Below, piece after piece: positions 1-8,886 of a stretch of 64,000 nt of DNA. This stretch comes from Adiantum capillus-veneris (lineage: Eukaryota; Streptophyta; Polypodiopsida; Polypodiales; Pteridaceae). The position numbers and the translations under genes are program-made. Below the pieces are notes generated by a model. That model saw only the letters and a list, made by a program, of their open reading frames with translations. It made no database searches and was not told the origin of the DNA. The stretch lies in contig CM043958.1 of the NCBI GenBank assembly GCA_014529385.2, positions 144,721,734 through 144,785,733 of the forward strand, written 5' to 3'. Positions within the stretch are counted from its first letter, which is position 1, and the number at the start of each line of letters is the position of its first letter.

Positions 1-2286
1 GTCATGCACTTGCCGCATAATCTCCTCTTGTTGAGCTTGAGAAACTCTATAAGGAGGTTTGTTAGGCGGTGAACTTCCTGGAAGAAGTTCAATTGCATGG
101 TCGTCATTACCTCGTTTAGGAGGTAGCTCACAAGGGATGTCGTCAATAAAAACATCTTGAAACCCCTTGAGAAAATTGGATAACTCTAATTCCTTTTGGT
201 TGCTTTTATTTTCTTTTGTTAAAGCATTAGGTTCATTTTGAGAATCTTTAACAAAAATCATGTACACGGAAATAGAGCTCTTTATTGACTTGTTGAAAGC
301 TGGTGTATGTACAATGGGGATGGTGTTACCCATCTCCCTAGCATCTATATACATGTCCTTTTCCCTGAACTTAAAGGAGATTCTCCTTTCAGGAAATTTA
401 ATATGGGCAGCCAGGCGGTCAAACCATGGTGCCCCTAGGATTACATCCTCATGCTTGAGAGGAGAGATAAAGAAGTCCTCTTTGTCCACATAGCCTTGGA
501 CATGAAGCCTCAATTTCCCGATTAAGGGAGTGACTGAAGCTTCTTGCCCCTTGAAGGCACTGTCTGCGGGTAGGATATCTCCCATCTCGTAGGATTGTAT
601 GCCTAGCTTGGTGGCTAACTCCATAGATATAAAATTGTGAGTAGAACCAGGGTCAAAGAGAATAAAAGCATCATGTTCTCTTACCTTTCCCCAAGCATGG
701 CATAGAGGAGATCCTTTGTGGTGAGTTTGGTGAATCTCCTCCTCTTGGATTTCAACCAAAGAAGCTCTAGGAGGATCTTGGCGGTTGTTCTTTTGGGGAC
801 AAGCGCGGTACGCATGCCCTTGTTCGCCGCACTTGAAACACCGGTTATCTTTACGATAACGCTCAAGCTCTTTAGGAGAGAGTTTATTCTTTCCTTTGTA
901 AACTCCCTTCTCTTTAGCTTTGTTGGAATTGCCCTTAGGAGACTTTTGGACATTGTCCTTCCCCTTAGGCTCATTGGAACCCTTGTTTTCCGGGGGCTTA
1001 TTATTTCCTTTACCCCCCGTTTGGAAATTGATTCTCGAGGCCACCATAGTATGGTGTATTACCGCGGATATGGTACGTGGCCTTTGGGAGTTGACATACT
1101 CCGCCATTTCTTCGGTTAAGCCCGCACAAAATTGTTGCTTTTGCTCTCCAAAATCCAACTTTTTGAAGACAGTGGCTTTGAGTTGTAGGTCCCAAAACTT
1201 GTCTACATATTTGTGGATGGATTCATTGGGAGAGAGCTTTAAGCTTCGCCATTCGGTGAGTACTTTGTCTTTGGCATCGGTGGCCAAAAACTGCTTCATA
1301 ATGGAAGCTCTTAAAGCCTTCCATGTTCGTGGAGCTTCACCGTTGGCTCGTAGGCTAGACCACCATTGTCTGGCGGACTTTTGAAAGTGCATAGTTACAT
1401 GGCGTAGCTTAGAGGACTCCGTGAAGCCCTCATCTCCAAACGACGCATCGAATTGCTGGATAAAGGCCAAAACTTTGTCTGTAGCACCGAAGGTGCCATC
1501 ATAGGTAAGGAAAGAGATGCTCTTCCCTCCCTCTTTGAATTTCTTCAGCTTGGACGACCTCTTCCATGCGGCATAGGATTTCCTATGGCCTCTTCTTTTT
1601 GATGGTTCAAAAGTTGCACCATCACTTTCTTCAGAAGATGAAGAATTTGAAGAAGGTGGAGAAGAGGGTGACCTCTTTCTCGCCTTTTTCTTGTCTTGAT
1701 CTTTGTCGTCTTCACCATAGCTTTCATAAGAGGAAGAGGATGAAGAAGATGGAGAAGAGGGTGTCCTCTTTCTCGCCTTTTTCTTCTCTTGCTTTTTATC
1801 ATCCCTCTTTGAATTATGGCGTGGAGAAGAGTGTAATGGTCTTCTCCGCTTTGGTGGTGATGGAGAGCGTTTAGCCCGCCGTCTTCGTGGAGCCATCTCC
1901 GCCGAGGTGGCGGGAGACTCGCTTCTTTCTCGTTCCTTCGGTGGAGGCTCTTGAGTTCTCCTTTGGGAAGGAGATGCATCATCAAGAAGTAAGTTCTTGA
2001 GCCCTTCATATGGATTCTCTTCTTCTTCCCGAATCGGAGAGAGACCTCTTTTGGTAGTCTCACAAGGAGGCTTCCTAGGTGTTCTCTCGTCACGGTGATG
2101 AGCTTGGAGAATCCCGTGAGCACGGAGCTGCCGTTGCACTTCACTTTGGAGAGATGGATTGCCCATGGCTTGTTGAAGCCTAGAAACAAGATAATTAACA
2201 AGCATTGAAGCATCATTAGTAGCTTGCTCATGAGCAAAATCAAAGTTATCAACATTAATTTCACTCTCTTTAATATTGTCAGCCAT
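1..2286 (-). CDS. Ty3/gypsy gag-protease polyprotein, 5' part (runs off the window)
   Basis: This is the N-terminal part of a chromovirus-type gag-pol polyprotein, which packages and processes retrotransposon RNA. Reading the minus strand from ATG at 2286 gives MADNIKESEINVDN, and the parts I translated stay open toward position 1. Visible in order: an N-terminal region; a long Ser/Arg/Lys-rich stretch at about residues 130-240; a retrotransposon gag domain with the QWWSSLRANG and TWKALRASIMKQF type motifs; a CX2CX4HX4C zinc knuckle (CFKCGEQGHAYRAC, near 805-842); and an aspartic protease active site written FDPGSTHNF (near 641-658), DPG replacing the usual DSG/DTG. Reverse transcriptase would follow left of position 1. 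The start sits about 400 bp downstream of the tRNA-Met primer site, as expected. The family is clear; activity cannot be judged because the rest is outside the window. Confidence 0.85.
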   Translation of the reverse strand, partial: MADNIKESEINVDNFDFAHEQATNDASMLVNYLVSRLQQAMGNPSLQSEVQRQLRAHGILQAHHRDERTPRKPPCETTKRGLSPIREEEENPYEGLKNLLLDDASPSQRRTQEPPPKERERSESPATSAEMAPRRRRAKRSPSPPKRRRPLHSSPRHNSKRDDKKQEKKKARKRTPSSPSSSSSSSYESYGEDDKDQDKKKARKRSPSSPPSSNSSSSEESDGATFEPSKRRGHRKSYAAWKRSSKLKKFKEGGKSISFLTYDGTFGATDKVLAFIQQFDASFGDEGFTESSKLRHVTMHFQKSARQWWSSLRANGEAPRTWKALRASIMKQFLATDAKDKVLTEWRSLKLSPNESIHKYVDKFWDLQLKATVFKKLDFGEQKQQFCAGLTEEMAEYVNSQRPRTISAVIHHTMVASRINFQTGGKGNNKPPENKGSNEPKGKDNVQKSPKGNSNKAKEKGVYKGKNKLSPKELERYRKDNRCFKCGEQGHAYRACPQKNNRQDPPRASLVEIQEEEIHQTHHKGSPLCHAWGKVREHDAFILFDPGSTHNFISMELATKLGIQSYEMGDILPADSAFKGQEASVTPLIGKLRLHVQGYVDKEDFFISPLKHEDVILGAPWFDRLAAHIKFPERRISFKFREKDMYIDAREMGNTIPIVHTPAFNKSIKSSISVYMIFVKDSQNEPNALTKENKSNQKELELSNFLKGFQDVFIDDIPCELPPKRGNDDHAIELLPGSSPPNKPPYRVSQAQQEEIMRQVHD

Positions 2287-2690
2287 TCTAACAACTTTTA
2301 GGTGTAAACTTTTTAGGTGTACTTTGGCACTTCAAGCCCTAGTTGCTACTCCTCTTTACCCCTTTAGAAAAAGCACTCAAGCTACTGTACCCGCGGCTCG
2401 AATACCATTAATTGCAAGGAATAGAAGAGAGGGTCTTTCGACACCAAAACAGCACCGGCTCCTGTCAAGATTCTAATAGCTCAATAGTGGTTAAGCCGTA
2501 GGCAAGCCCCGTAGGACTCCACTATTAAGACCATAGCTCTCGACGGTGATGCCCCGTTAACTGCACAAAGGCAGGCGCACTGCAAGGCTGAAAAATCCCT
2601 ATTCTACTTATTCACAGGCAATTAATAATACCAACCATTTGTAGCTAGCTTGAGGACCTCCCTTCTTGAGCAAGAAAAGAGAAACCTTGA
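2287..2690 (-). other. gypsy 5' leader between primer site and gag
   Basis: This untranslated leader lies between the primer-binding site and the gag start of the minus-strand gypsy element. I see no other gene in it. Short ORFs on the plus strand here are chance readings. Confidence 0.6.
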
Positions 2691-2702
2691 GCTCTGATAC
2701 CA
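2691..2702 (-). promoter_or_regulatory. Primer-binding site for initiator tRNA-Met (gypsy)
   Basis: The minus strand reads TGGTATCAGAGC, complementary to the 3' end of initiator tRNA-Met, the usual primer for plant LTR elements. It starts one base inside the LTR edge. This shows that the LTR to its right acts as the 5' LTR of the gag on its left. Confidence 0.9.
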
Positions 2703-2703
2703 A

Positions 2704-4288
2704 TGTAACATTTAATGGCCTAAAATCTTATGTGTAGCGGAAATTAGTATGAACATAGTGAGCATTTCATTAGAGTTGATTCCTAATGAGGATTACAAGA
2801 GTGCTTGGGTGGAGAGAGCAACAAAAAGCATAACACCTAGTTAGATAGCATCGACAATACTTTCAAAAGAGAGAGCAATTAAGCTATTGACAACAGTTGA
2901 GGACCGGATTTGCAAGGAACCGGTCCCCCCTCCAAAAGGCTTTGTATTATGGTTTCTCCCATCAAGAGAGACATTGTACAATACAATTCTTTGTGTTCCT
3001 TCAATACTAGCTAGTGCAATGAAGATGGAAGCTTCATACACCAAGCAAAACACTTAATCAAACACAACTTGAATTATCCCCGTTCTCAGACCCAAGACCT
3101 CACACACCTTCGAAGATGGTGAGAGCTAGCAGGGTATGAGAGTAGATTGAGAGGAAAAAGAAGTAACTTACGAGAAAGAAGTACATCTCCTCACATAATC
3201 ACTCATATTAGCATAGCTTAGCTTAGTAATTAGCTTGGTAGAGAAGATGAGCATGCATTGAAGCTTGGCTCTTGGTTGGATTTGCATCCACATGCCAAGA
3301 GAGTGTTGATGTAGGCTTCTATCTCACAAGCTTGGAGTAGGTGATGAGCTCTCCATTAAAGCTTGGGAGGAGATAGAGTATTTTCCCTTCACACATGGTC
3401 AAGTGTGAGAGTGTGTGTGTCAATGCCAAGCAAAAATCAGCCCCCCCTCTCTCTTGGGCGAGCCCTAGCTGCTAAATAAGTCTGGCCTTTGCCTCATTGG
3501 ACCTCCCCAGGTCAAGCCAATAGGAATTAAGCAGCATAAGTGATAGACTTTAGACATGTGTCCCCCTTTCCCCTTTTGTGAGAGCTTTAGGTAATTAAAT
3601 AATTAAACTAAACTCTCATTGGACCCCTTTGCCTCCTGGCCAATAGGAATCAGGCAAGCCATGGGGCTCCTGAATGCTCATTGGACCCCTTGGGAGACTG
3701 CCCAATAGTCTTCTAGGAGACTTAATTCTCATTGGTTTCTTTTATTAAATGTTTTTAAGTTAATTAAACTAGATTTACTCTAGCTTAATTCTCATTGGTC
3801 CACTTCAAGGGTCTTCCAATAGGAATTGGGCACACCTTGTGGGCATCTGGCCTAGGGAGCTGACATGTGTCCCTCATTCCCTTTGTGTAAAGGGAGCCTG
3901 TGTGTGTGTGTGTGGCTTTCTCTCTCATCCCCTAGCTTTGGGGCTCGCCCCCTCCCATGTAGGGATGTAGAAAGACTTTTAGGGCACACACAAAGCATCC
4001 AATTTTCCCTAGGGTTGACCTTTGGACACAACCTTTGAATTTTGGAACCTTAGCATTTTGGAAGTCTTAATGGGCTGAACCTTAGGGTCTTTTTGGCCCA
4101 TTGTTTCACATGGCTCTTTTGCAGATGGCTCCCCCTTTGGATCCCTATTTTCCCTCCTTTGGATCCCTACTGTGGCCGGTCTGCTAACTTAACCAATATT
4201 CTAGCTTTTTCTCCCTTGGCACTTCCCCACATTAAATGATCAGTTTAATATGAGAAAATCATTTAGGAGAATTAGATATTGATTATTA
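2704..4288 (-). repeat. Chromovirus-family LTR, shared between two element halves
   Basis: About 1.6 kb, starting TGTAACATTTAATGG in plus orientation and clearly homologous to the LTRs at 33553-35152 and 59830-61389. The left side abuts a primer site and gag; the right side abuts the 3' end of pol. The LTR therefore sits between the 3' half of one copy and the 5' half of another, as expected after LTR-LTR recombination or a tandem insertion. The terminal TGACA and the polypurine tract seen at 35148-35165 are missing: homology breaks at about 4288 inside a TTAGTC repeat, suggesting a roughly 80-bp microhomology deletion. It contains a short (TG)n tract near 3899 and repeated CATTGG..CCAATAG modules. 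Confidence 0.85.
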
Positions 4289-4580
4289 GTCCTTTTCTTA
4301 GCGGGTAGAGGATCCCTATGTTACCCTACGACATCATTCCATAATGGATGACTAGTCCATTTGGTGCTTGAGAGCCTGAGGCTGCCGCAAGCATGTCTGC
4401 ACATTAGTCCTATCAGTCTTCCATAGTAGAGTGACAAGTTCTACTTTGGTGTTTGGGAGACGTCGTCCCCACAAACTTGATCTAAGCATGCATACTACTT
4501 CATTTTTGTGCACAAATAAAGAAAAAGAGAGTCTTATAAGACAAAAATTTTTGTTCATTTTTATCATTTTGTACATTTGC
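4289..4580 (-). other. gypsy 3' untranslated internal region
   Basis: Non-coding sequence between the polyprotein stop and the LTR. It is shared with 35166-35511, which has the same motif order (GGATAGAGGATCCC, CCTACGACATC, GCCGCAAGCATGTCTG). No other gene is visible. Confidence 0.65.
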
Positions 4581-6455
4581 TTACTCTTGGGAAACATTGT
4601 AAGCATTGACAAGGTTTAGGTTATCCTTTAATTGTATGCCTTGCATCCATCTAGCATCTTCAAAAGGATAATTCTTAAACTTAATAAGATATCGTCTGAT
4701 AGTCTTACCGCCTCTTAATACCTTGTCTTCATGTCGGAGAATGGACTCGGGCTGCAGCACCTCCTCGTGGTCTTCGATCTTCGGTGGGTCTTCAATAGTT
4801 GGTTCTTGAGGTGGCTCTCCTTTATAAGGCTTTAAGAGGCTCACGTGAAAAGCATTGTGTATGAGCCAATGATTGGGCAACTTAAGTTGATAGGCCATCT
4901 CATTGATTGGCCTAAGAATCTGGAAGGGACCATAGTACCTTTTTGCTAGTTTAGCATAGTATTTTTGGTGGCCCGTAGGATTCTTGCCCGTCGTGTGCCT
5001 TAATCGAGCCTTGGGAAACTTTAACAAGACCCAATCATTTTCTTTAAAGGCTTGGGCTCTTCTGTGCTTGTCAGCAGCAGCCTTTTGCCTTTGTTGTGAG
5101 ATAGAGATAGCATCCTTAATCTTTTGGAAAGATTCTTGTAGGTCTCGGCTATACTCATCTGCAGCGAAGATCTTCCCATGTACCTTAAGTAGCAAGGGAC
5201 TTTTTGATCTTCCCTCAATTACCTCGAAAGGTGCTTTTCCTGTAGAAGTATGTACAGTGTTATTGTAAGCATACTCTACTAAGGGTAAGTACTTCTCCCA
5301 TTGGGATCTTTGATCTACTTCCGTTACATAGGCTTTCAGTAGATCGAGAATAGTTAGGTTAGCTATTTCACTTTGGCCATCAGTTTGTGGATGATAGGCC
5401 GAAGAGAAGTTTAGCCTTGTTCCTAAATTCTCAAAGAGACCCTTCCAGAAATTACTGGTCATTCTAGGATCTCTATCCAACACTATGGACATTGGCAAGC
5501 CATGGTACTTGAAAATTTGTGAAATGAAGAGGGTTGCCATTTGATGGGCTTTGATAGTCTTTTTGACAGGTATAATATGAGCTTGTTTACTGAACCTGTC
5601 TACTATCGTCCATATTCCCGTATTCCCATGGATAGACTTAGGCATTCCAAAGATAAAATCCATGGATATGCTCTCCCACGGTGAATTAGGGATTGGCAAG
5701 GGTTGAAGCAATCCAAGTTGCTTCCCTCTATCAAATTTTGTCTTTTGACATACCACACATTTGGAAACATACTCATGTATGTTCACTTTCATGGTAGGCC
5801 AATAGAAATATGTTTCAATTCCCTTTAGGGTAGACTGAATCCCTCTATGCCCCGCATATGGGGGAGCATGAGATTCATACATTACTTTCTCACGTAGTGA
5901 GTTAGTAACGCATAGTCTATTGCCATAGAGAAGATAACCATCTTGTAAAGTAAATGGTTCTTCTTTCTTCCCTAATGCAAGGGCTGAAATCACATCTCTA
6001 AAATCGGGATCAATAGCATACTCATCTATCATTAAAGATAGATCATTGTGAGCTGCTATGGAAACCGCATTCACTCTCGGTCGTCTTGAGAGTGCATCGG
6101 CTACTTGATTATGCTTGCCAGCAATGTGAGCAATATGAAAATGAAATTGCGAAAGGAAATTTGCCCACCTCATTTGTTTGTCGGAGAGCTTGGTCTGCGT
6201 CATGAAGTACTTAAGACTTTGGTGATCCGTTCGCAGAATGAAAGGAGTCCCCAATAAATAGTGCTTCCATGAGTCTAAGGCATGTAGAACTGCAAGGAGT
6301 TCTTTTTCGTATATGCCTAGAGCTTGCTCAACAGAGTCGAGCCTTCGACTCTCATAGCCTATGGCGTGCCCTTCTTGGAGCAGAACAGCCCCAAGGCAAT
6401 CACCACAAGCATCACATTGGACCTCAAATGGTTTTGAGAGATCCGGTAGTGTAAG
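4581..6455 (-). CDS. Ty3/gypsy RNase H-integrase-chromodomain polyprotein (5'-truncated)
   Basis: The C-terminal part of a chromovirus pol polyprotein, which degrades the RNA strand and integrates the cDNA. It runs as one open frame on the minus strand. Seen in order: the end of RT and RNase H (QCDACGDCLGAVLLQEGH, YEKELLAVLHAL, LRTDHQSLKYF); an HHCC integrase zinc finger ending CVVCQKTK; an integrase core with SMDFIFG, VLDRDPRMTSNFW and HPQTDGQSEIAN (D, D and E present); a GPY-like segment; and a chromodomain-like C-terminus (RRYLIKFKNYPFEDARWM). At 6455 the frame breaks abruptly into copia sequence, so the RT fingers and palm are missing. This is one of the least damaged coding blocks in the window, but it cannot act alone. 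Confidence 0.88.
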   Translation of the reverse strand, partial: LTLPDLSKPFEVQCDACGDCLGAVLLQEGHAIGYESRRLDSVEQALGIYEKELLAVLHALDSWKHYLLGTPFILRTDHQSLKYFMTQTKLSDKQMRWANFLSQFHFHIAHIAGKHNQVADALSRRPRVNAVSIAAHNDLSLMIDEYAIDPDFRDVISALALGKKEEPFTLQDGYLLYGNRLCVTNSLREKVMYESHAPPYAGHRGIQSTLKGIETYFYWPTMKVNIHEYVSKCVVCQKTKFDRGKQLGLLQPLPIPNSPWESISMDFIFGMPKSIHGNTGIWTIVDRFSKQAHIIPVKKTIKAHQMATLFISQIFKYHGLPMSIVLDRDPRMTSNFWKGLFENLGTRLNFSSAYHPQTDGQSEIANLTILDLLKAYVTEVDQRSQWEKYLPLVEYAYNNTVHTSTGKAPFEVIEGRSKSPLLLKVHGKIFAADEYSRDLQESFQKIKDAISISQQRQKAAADKHRRAQAFKENDWVLLKFPKARLRHTTGKNPTGHQKYYAKLAKRYYGPFQILRPINEMAYQLKLPNHWLIHNAFHVSLLKPYKGEPPQEPTIEDPPKIEDHEEVLQPESILRHEDKVLRGGKTIRRYLIKFKNYPFEDARWMQGIQLKDNLNLVNAYNVSQE

Positions 6456-8298
6456 CCTTCACAAACATGCTTGACAGGTGCTTCAAGAGGCGGCAAAGAA
6501 GCAACCATATCAGATTTCTGCAAACGCAACAAATTGGAAAAATTCAGATGACCAAAACGTGCATGCCAAAGTTTTGCATCTGAAATAGCCCTTGAATCTG
6601 CAATAGCATTTGAAAAATTTTGTCCACACGTCATACAAAGTGAGCTTATACATCCCATGGCACAAAATGCCAGATGCAACAATTTCATCACCAAAAATGA
6701 GATCATGAACTGTACATCTGTCATCCACAAATTTTACTACAAGTCCAAGTCTAGTAAGTGCGGATACAGACAAGAGATTCTTCTTGATCCCAGGTACATA
6801 AAGTGCATCAATAAGTGTGAAGGAACTGCCATTTGCAGCAATAAGCACAATCTTTCCAACTCCCTGAATTGGATAAGAGGCATTGTTGGCACAAGTGACA
6901 GAATTCCCATGAGGGACAGACTCGAGAGAAGTGAACAATTCAGGATGTGAGGTAATGTGCTTTGTAGCACCACTATCGAAATACCACACATGTGAATTTG
7001 CAGCAATTGACAAGCATGCATCATGGACAGCAGGATTGTAAGTGCACTCTGCGCTAAAAGCCCATTCTACATCGACATTAGCATCACAGTCTCCTTTCAC
7101 TGAAGATGGCTGCATTTGTAGTGGAACCAGCATTTGTAGTGGAACCACCCTCTTTCTTCTTAGCCTCTTTGGCCTTCAACTTAGGACAAGACTTGATCAA
7201 GTGATCATTAGCTTTACAATAATGGCAACGCATCTTCTTTTTGCCCTTATCACCAGAATTTCCAGACGAAGTGCTGCCAGCAGAAGCATTAGGAATATAA
7301 TTTTTGCCACTTGCAGCAGAACCATAAGAAGTGGCTGCATTGCTGTTACCACCCTTGCTTTGAGAAGCAATAAAAGCCTGTTCAACTGCACGCTGTCTAG
7401 TCCTGTTTTTTTGGAAAGTGACTCTTGCAACAGCAATGTGCATAATGCATCAAACTTGACAACTTTTGGATTTCCTTCGGTCATAAGTCTCCAAGCACTA
7501 GCAAAAGTCTCGTAAGAATCTGGTAAGGCATCAAGAACAGTTTGCACAAGGGAACTGTCTGGAATGACTTCTCTTGCAGAAATAAGCTGCTCATTGATAT
7601 CCTTGACACTAGCAAGGAAAGTGTCCATATCATCTTCCTCATGCATAATCTTTGACTCCAGTTCTTTACGCAGCAAAGGAATTTTAGCCTCATTGCGACT
7701 TGCATAAAGACCAGCGAATATATCCCAAGCCTGTTTTGCAGATTTTGCTGAACGAAGGTGAGGAACAATGGTGCGCTTCACAGACAACACAATGAATGCA
7801 TGAGCCTGCGCATCCTTTACATCCCAATGAGATTGTTCTACCGTAGGCAAAACAACTCTAATAGCAGCGATCCTTGCAGCAAGACCTGCAACATCCTCAA
7901 CATCGCCTACATCCTCAAAACCAGGACGTACATCAATGCCCTGGACAATATTCCAGACACCCTTTGACACAAGAACATGTTGCATCATATAAGCCCACAT
8001 AGGGTAATTGTCCCCATCCATTAGTGTTCGGGAAAATTCATTTTCACAAACATACAAAAATCCCTCCGAGACAAATCTGAACCGGAAATTTTACAATACT
8101 AGCCAATATTTTTGCAAAATTATACTATTTTTCATGTATTTTAAGCGGAACTTTCTCCCTTTAGCCCTCCCCTCAACCGGCTACTTTGATTTTGCAATCG
8201 GCTCAAGGCTAAGCTGAGGCACACTTTTCCCGAACACTGCCATCCAACCTGTCCTCAGCAGCAAACATCTTGAAGACATTTGTGTTGTTGTTAGCCAT
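6456..8298 (-). pseudogene. copia gag-protease-integrase fragment, copy A
   Basis: Gag begins at ATG 8298 (MANNNTNVFKMFAAEDRL), is interrupted by the MITE at 8022-8239, and resumes with DGDNYPMWAYMMQHVL. Seen in order: the UBN2-type gag domain; a CX2CX4HX4C zinc knuckle (CHYCKANDHLIKSC, near 7190-7240); a protease active site in WYFDSGATKHIT; and a GAG-pre-integrase domain (LWHARFGHLNFSNLL). Frame changes near 7420 and 6620 break the reading. It is a dead fragment that still shows the family's domain order well. Confidence 0.85.
8022..8239. mobile_element. 218-bp hAT-like MITE inserted in copia gag
   Basis: The ends are inverted repeats of about 15 bp: TAGTGTTCGGGAAAA on the left and TTTTCCCGAACACTG on the right. 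Flanks CCATCCAT (8014-8021) and CCATCCAA (8240-8247) make an 8-bp target duplication with one mismatch, as expected for hAT elements. The related copia at 31735-31760 has the uninterrupted site (CCCCATCCAACCTG), which acts as a natural empty site. No coding capacity is visible, so the element would be non-autonomous. Confidence 0.85.
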
Positions 8299-8659
8299 GG
8301 TAAATGTTGCACCTGATGTGAAAACCGCTCGAAAATAGGAGAAACGGAGCGGGAACAACACGAGCTATATAGCACAAACATAGAAGACTGAAAGGCACCT
8401 CTTATGCAGAAAACGACACTGACAAAAATTCTGCACAAAATGGCAAAATAGCATGTGCAGCACTGCTTGTAGTGGAAACGAAGGCCGAAATGAGCCTGAA
8501 TCAGAAATCTGAGCATACCAAGCTCTGTGAGTTTTCTTGAAATATTTTTTGACCTACGAACACTCGACAAAGCTCACTGAAATTGGAGAAAGTGAGTAGG
8601 CATGTGCTGGAATAGCTGGTGACTAAGCCCGGGGGGACATAACCTGCTCTGATACCAAT
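8299..8659 (-). promoter_or_regulatory. copia leader with tRNA-Met primer-binding site
   Basis: Untranslated leader of copia copy A. The minus strand carries TGGTATCAGAGC at 8646-8657, just inside the LTR that starts at 8660, matching initiator tRNA-Met priming. No gene lies in the leader. Confidence 0.8.
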
Positions 8660-8886
8660 TGTTGGAATTAGGGTTGCAGAGAAACGCACATAGCTTGGAG
8701 AAGACGAAAGAAGCTCAAGGCACACAATAGAGAGTGTGTTACTTAGTGTGCAATGGAAAGATGGATAGCCCTAGAGTGATGGGCGTATATACAATGCTCC
8801 GGGGTTAAAACCTCCTAAAGAGGGAAAAAGTGCCCTGGCGGTCGTAGTGTGTTCACACACATCACTACCACATGTATACGGTAACA
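8660..8886 (-). repeat. copia LTR, copy A (227 bp)
   Basis: It starts TGTTGGAATTAGGG and ends ATACGGTAACA in plus orientation. It has the same length as, and is plainly homologous to, the LTR pair at 27218-27444 and 32186-32412. Being next to the primer site it is the 5' LTR of the minus-strand element. Confidence 0.9.

Larger units (their letters stand above)
6456..8886 (-). mobile_element. Truncated Ty1/copia element (copy A)
   Basis: Minus-strand copia element of the same family as the complete copy at 27218-32412. It keeps the 5' LTR (8660-8886), primer site, gag, protease and the start of integrase. At 6456 it stops within the GAG-pre-integrase region (..VKHVCEG) and joins gypsy pol. 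The rest of integrase, RT, RNase H and the 3' LTR are absent. The junction points to a deletion fusing two nested elements. A small hAT-like insertion splits the gag. Confidence 0.88.

Noticed and set aside
718-1384. Plus-strand ORFs of 133 and 154 codons over the gypsy gag
   Set aside because: They lie antisense to a clear gag-protease reading with a zinc knuckle and protease motif. They are shadows.
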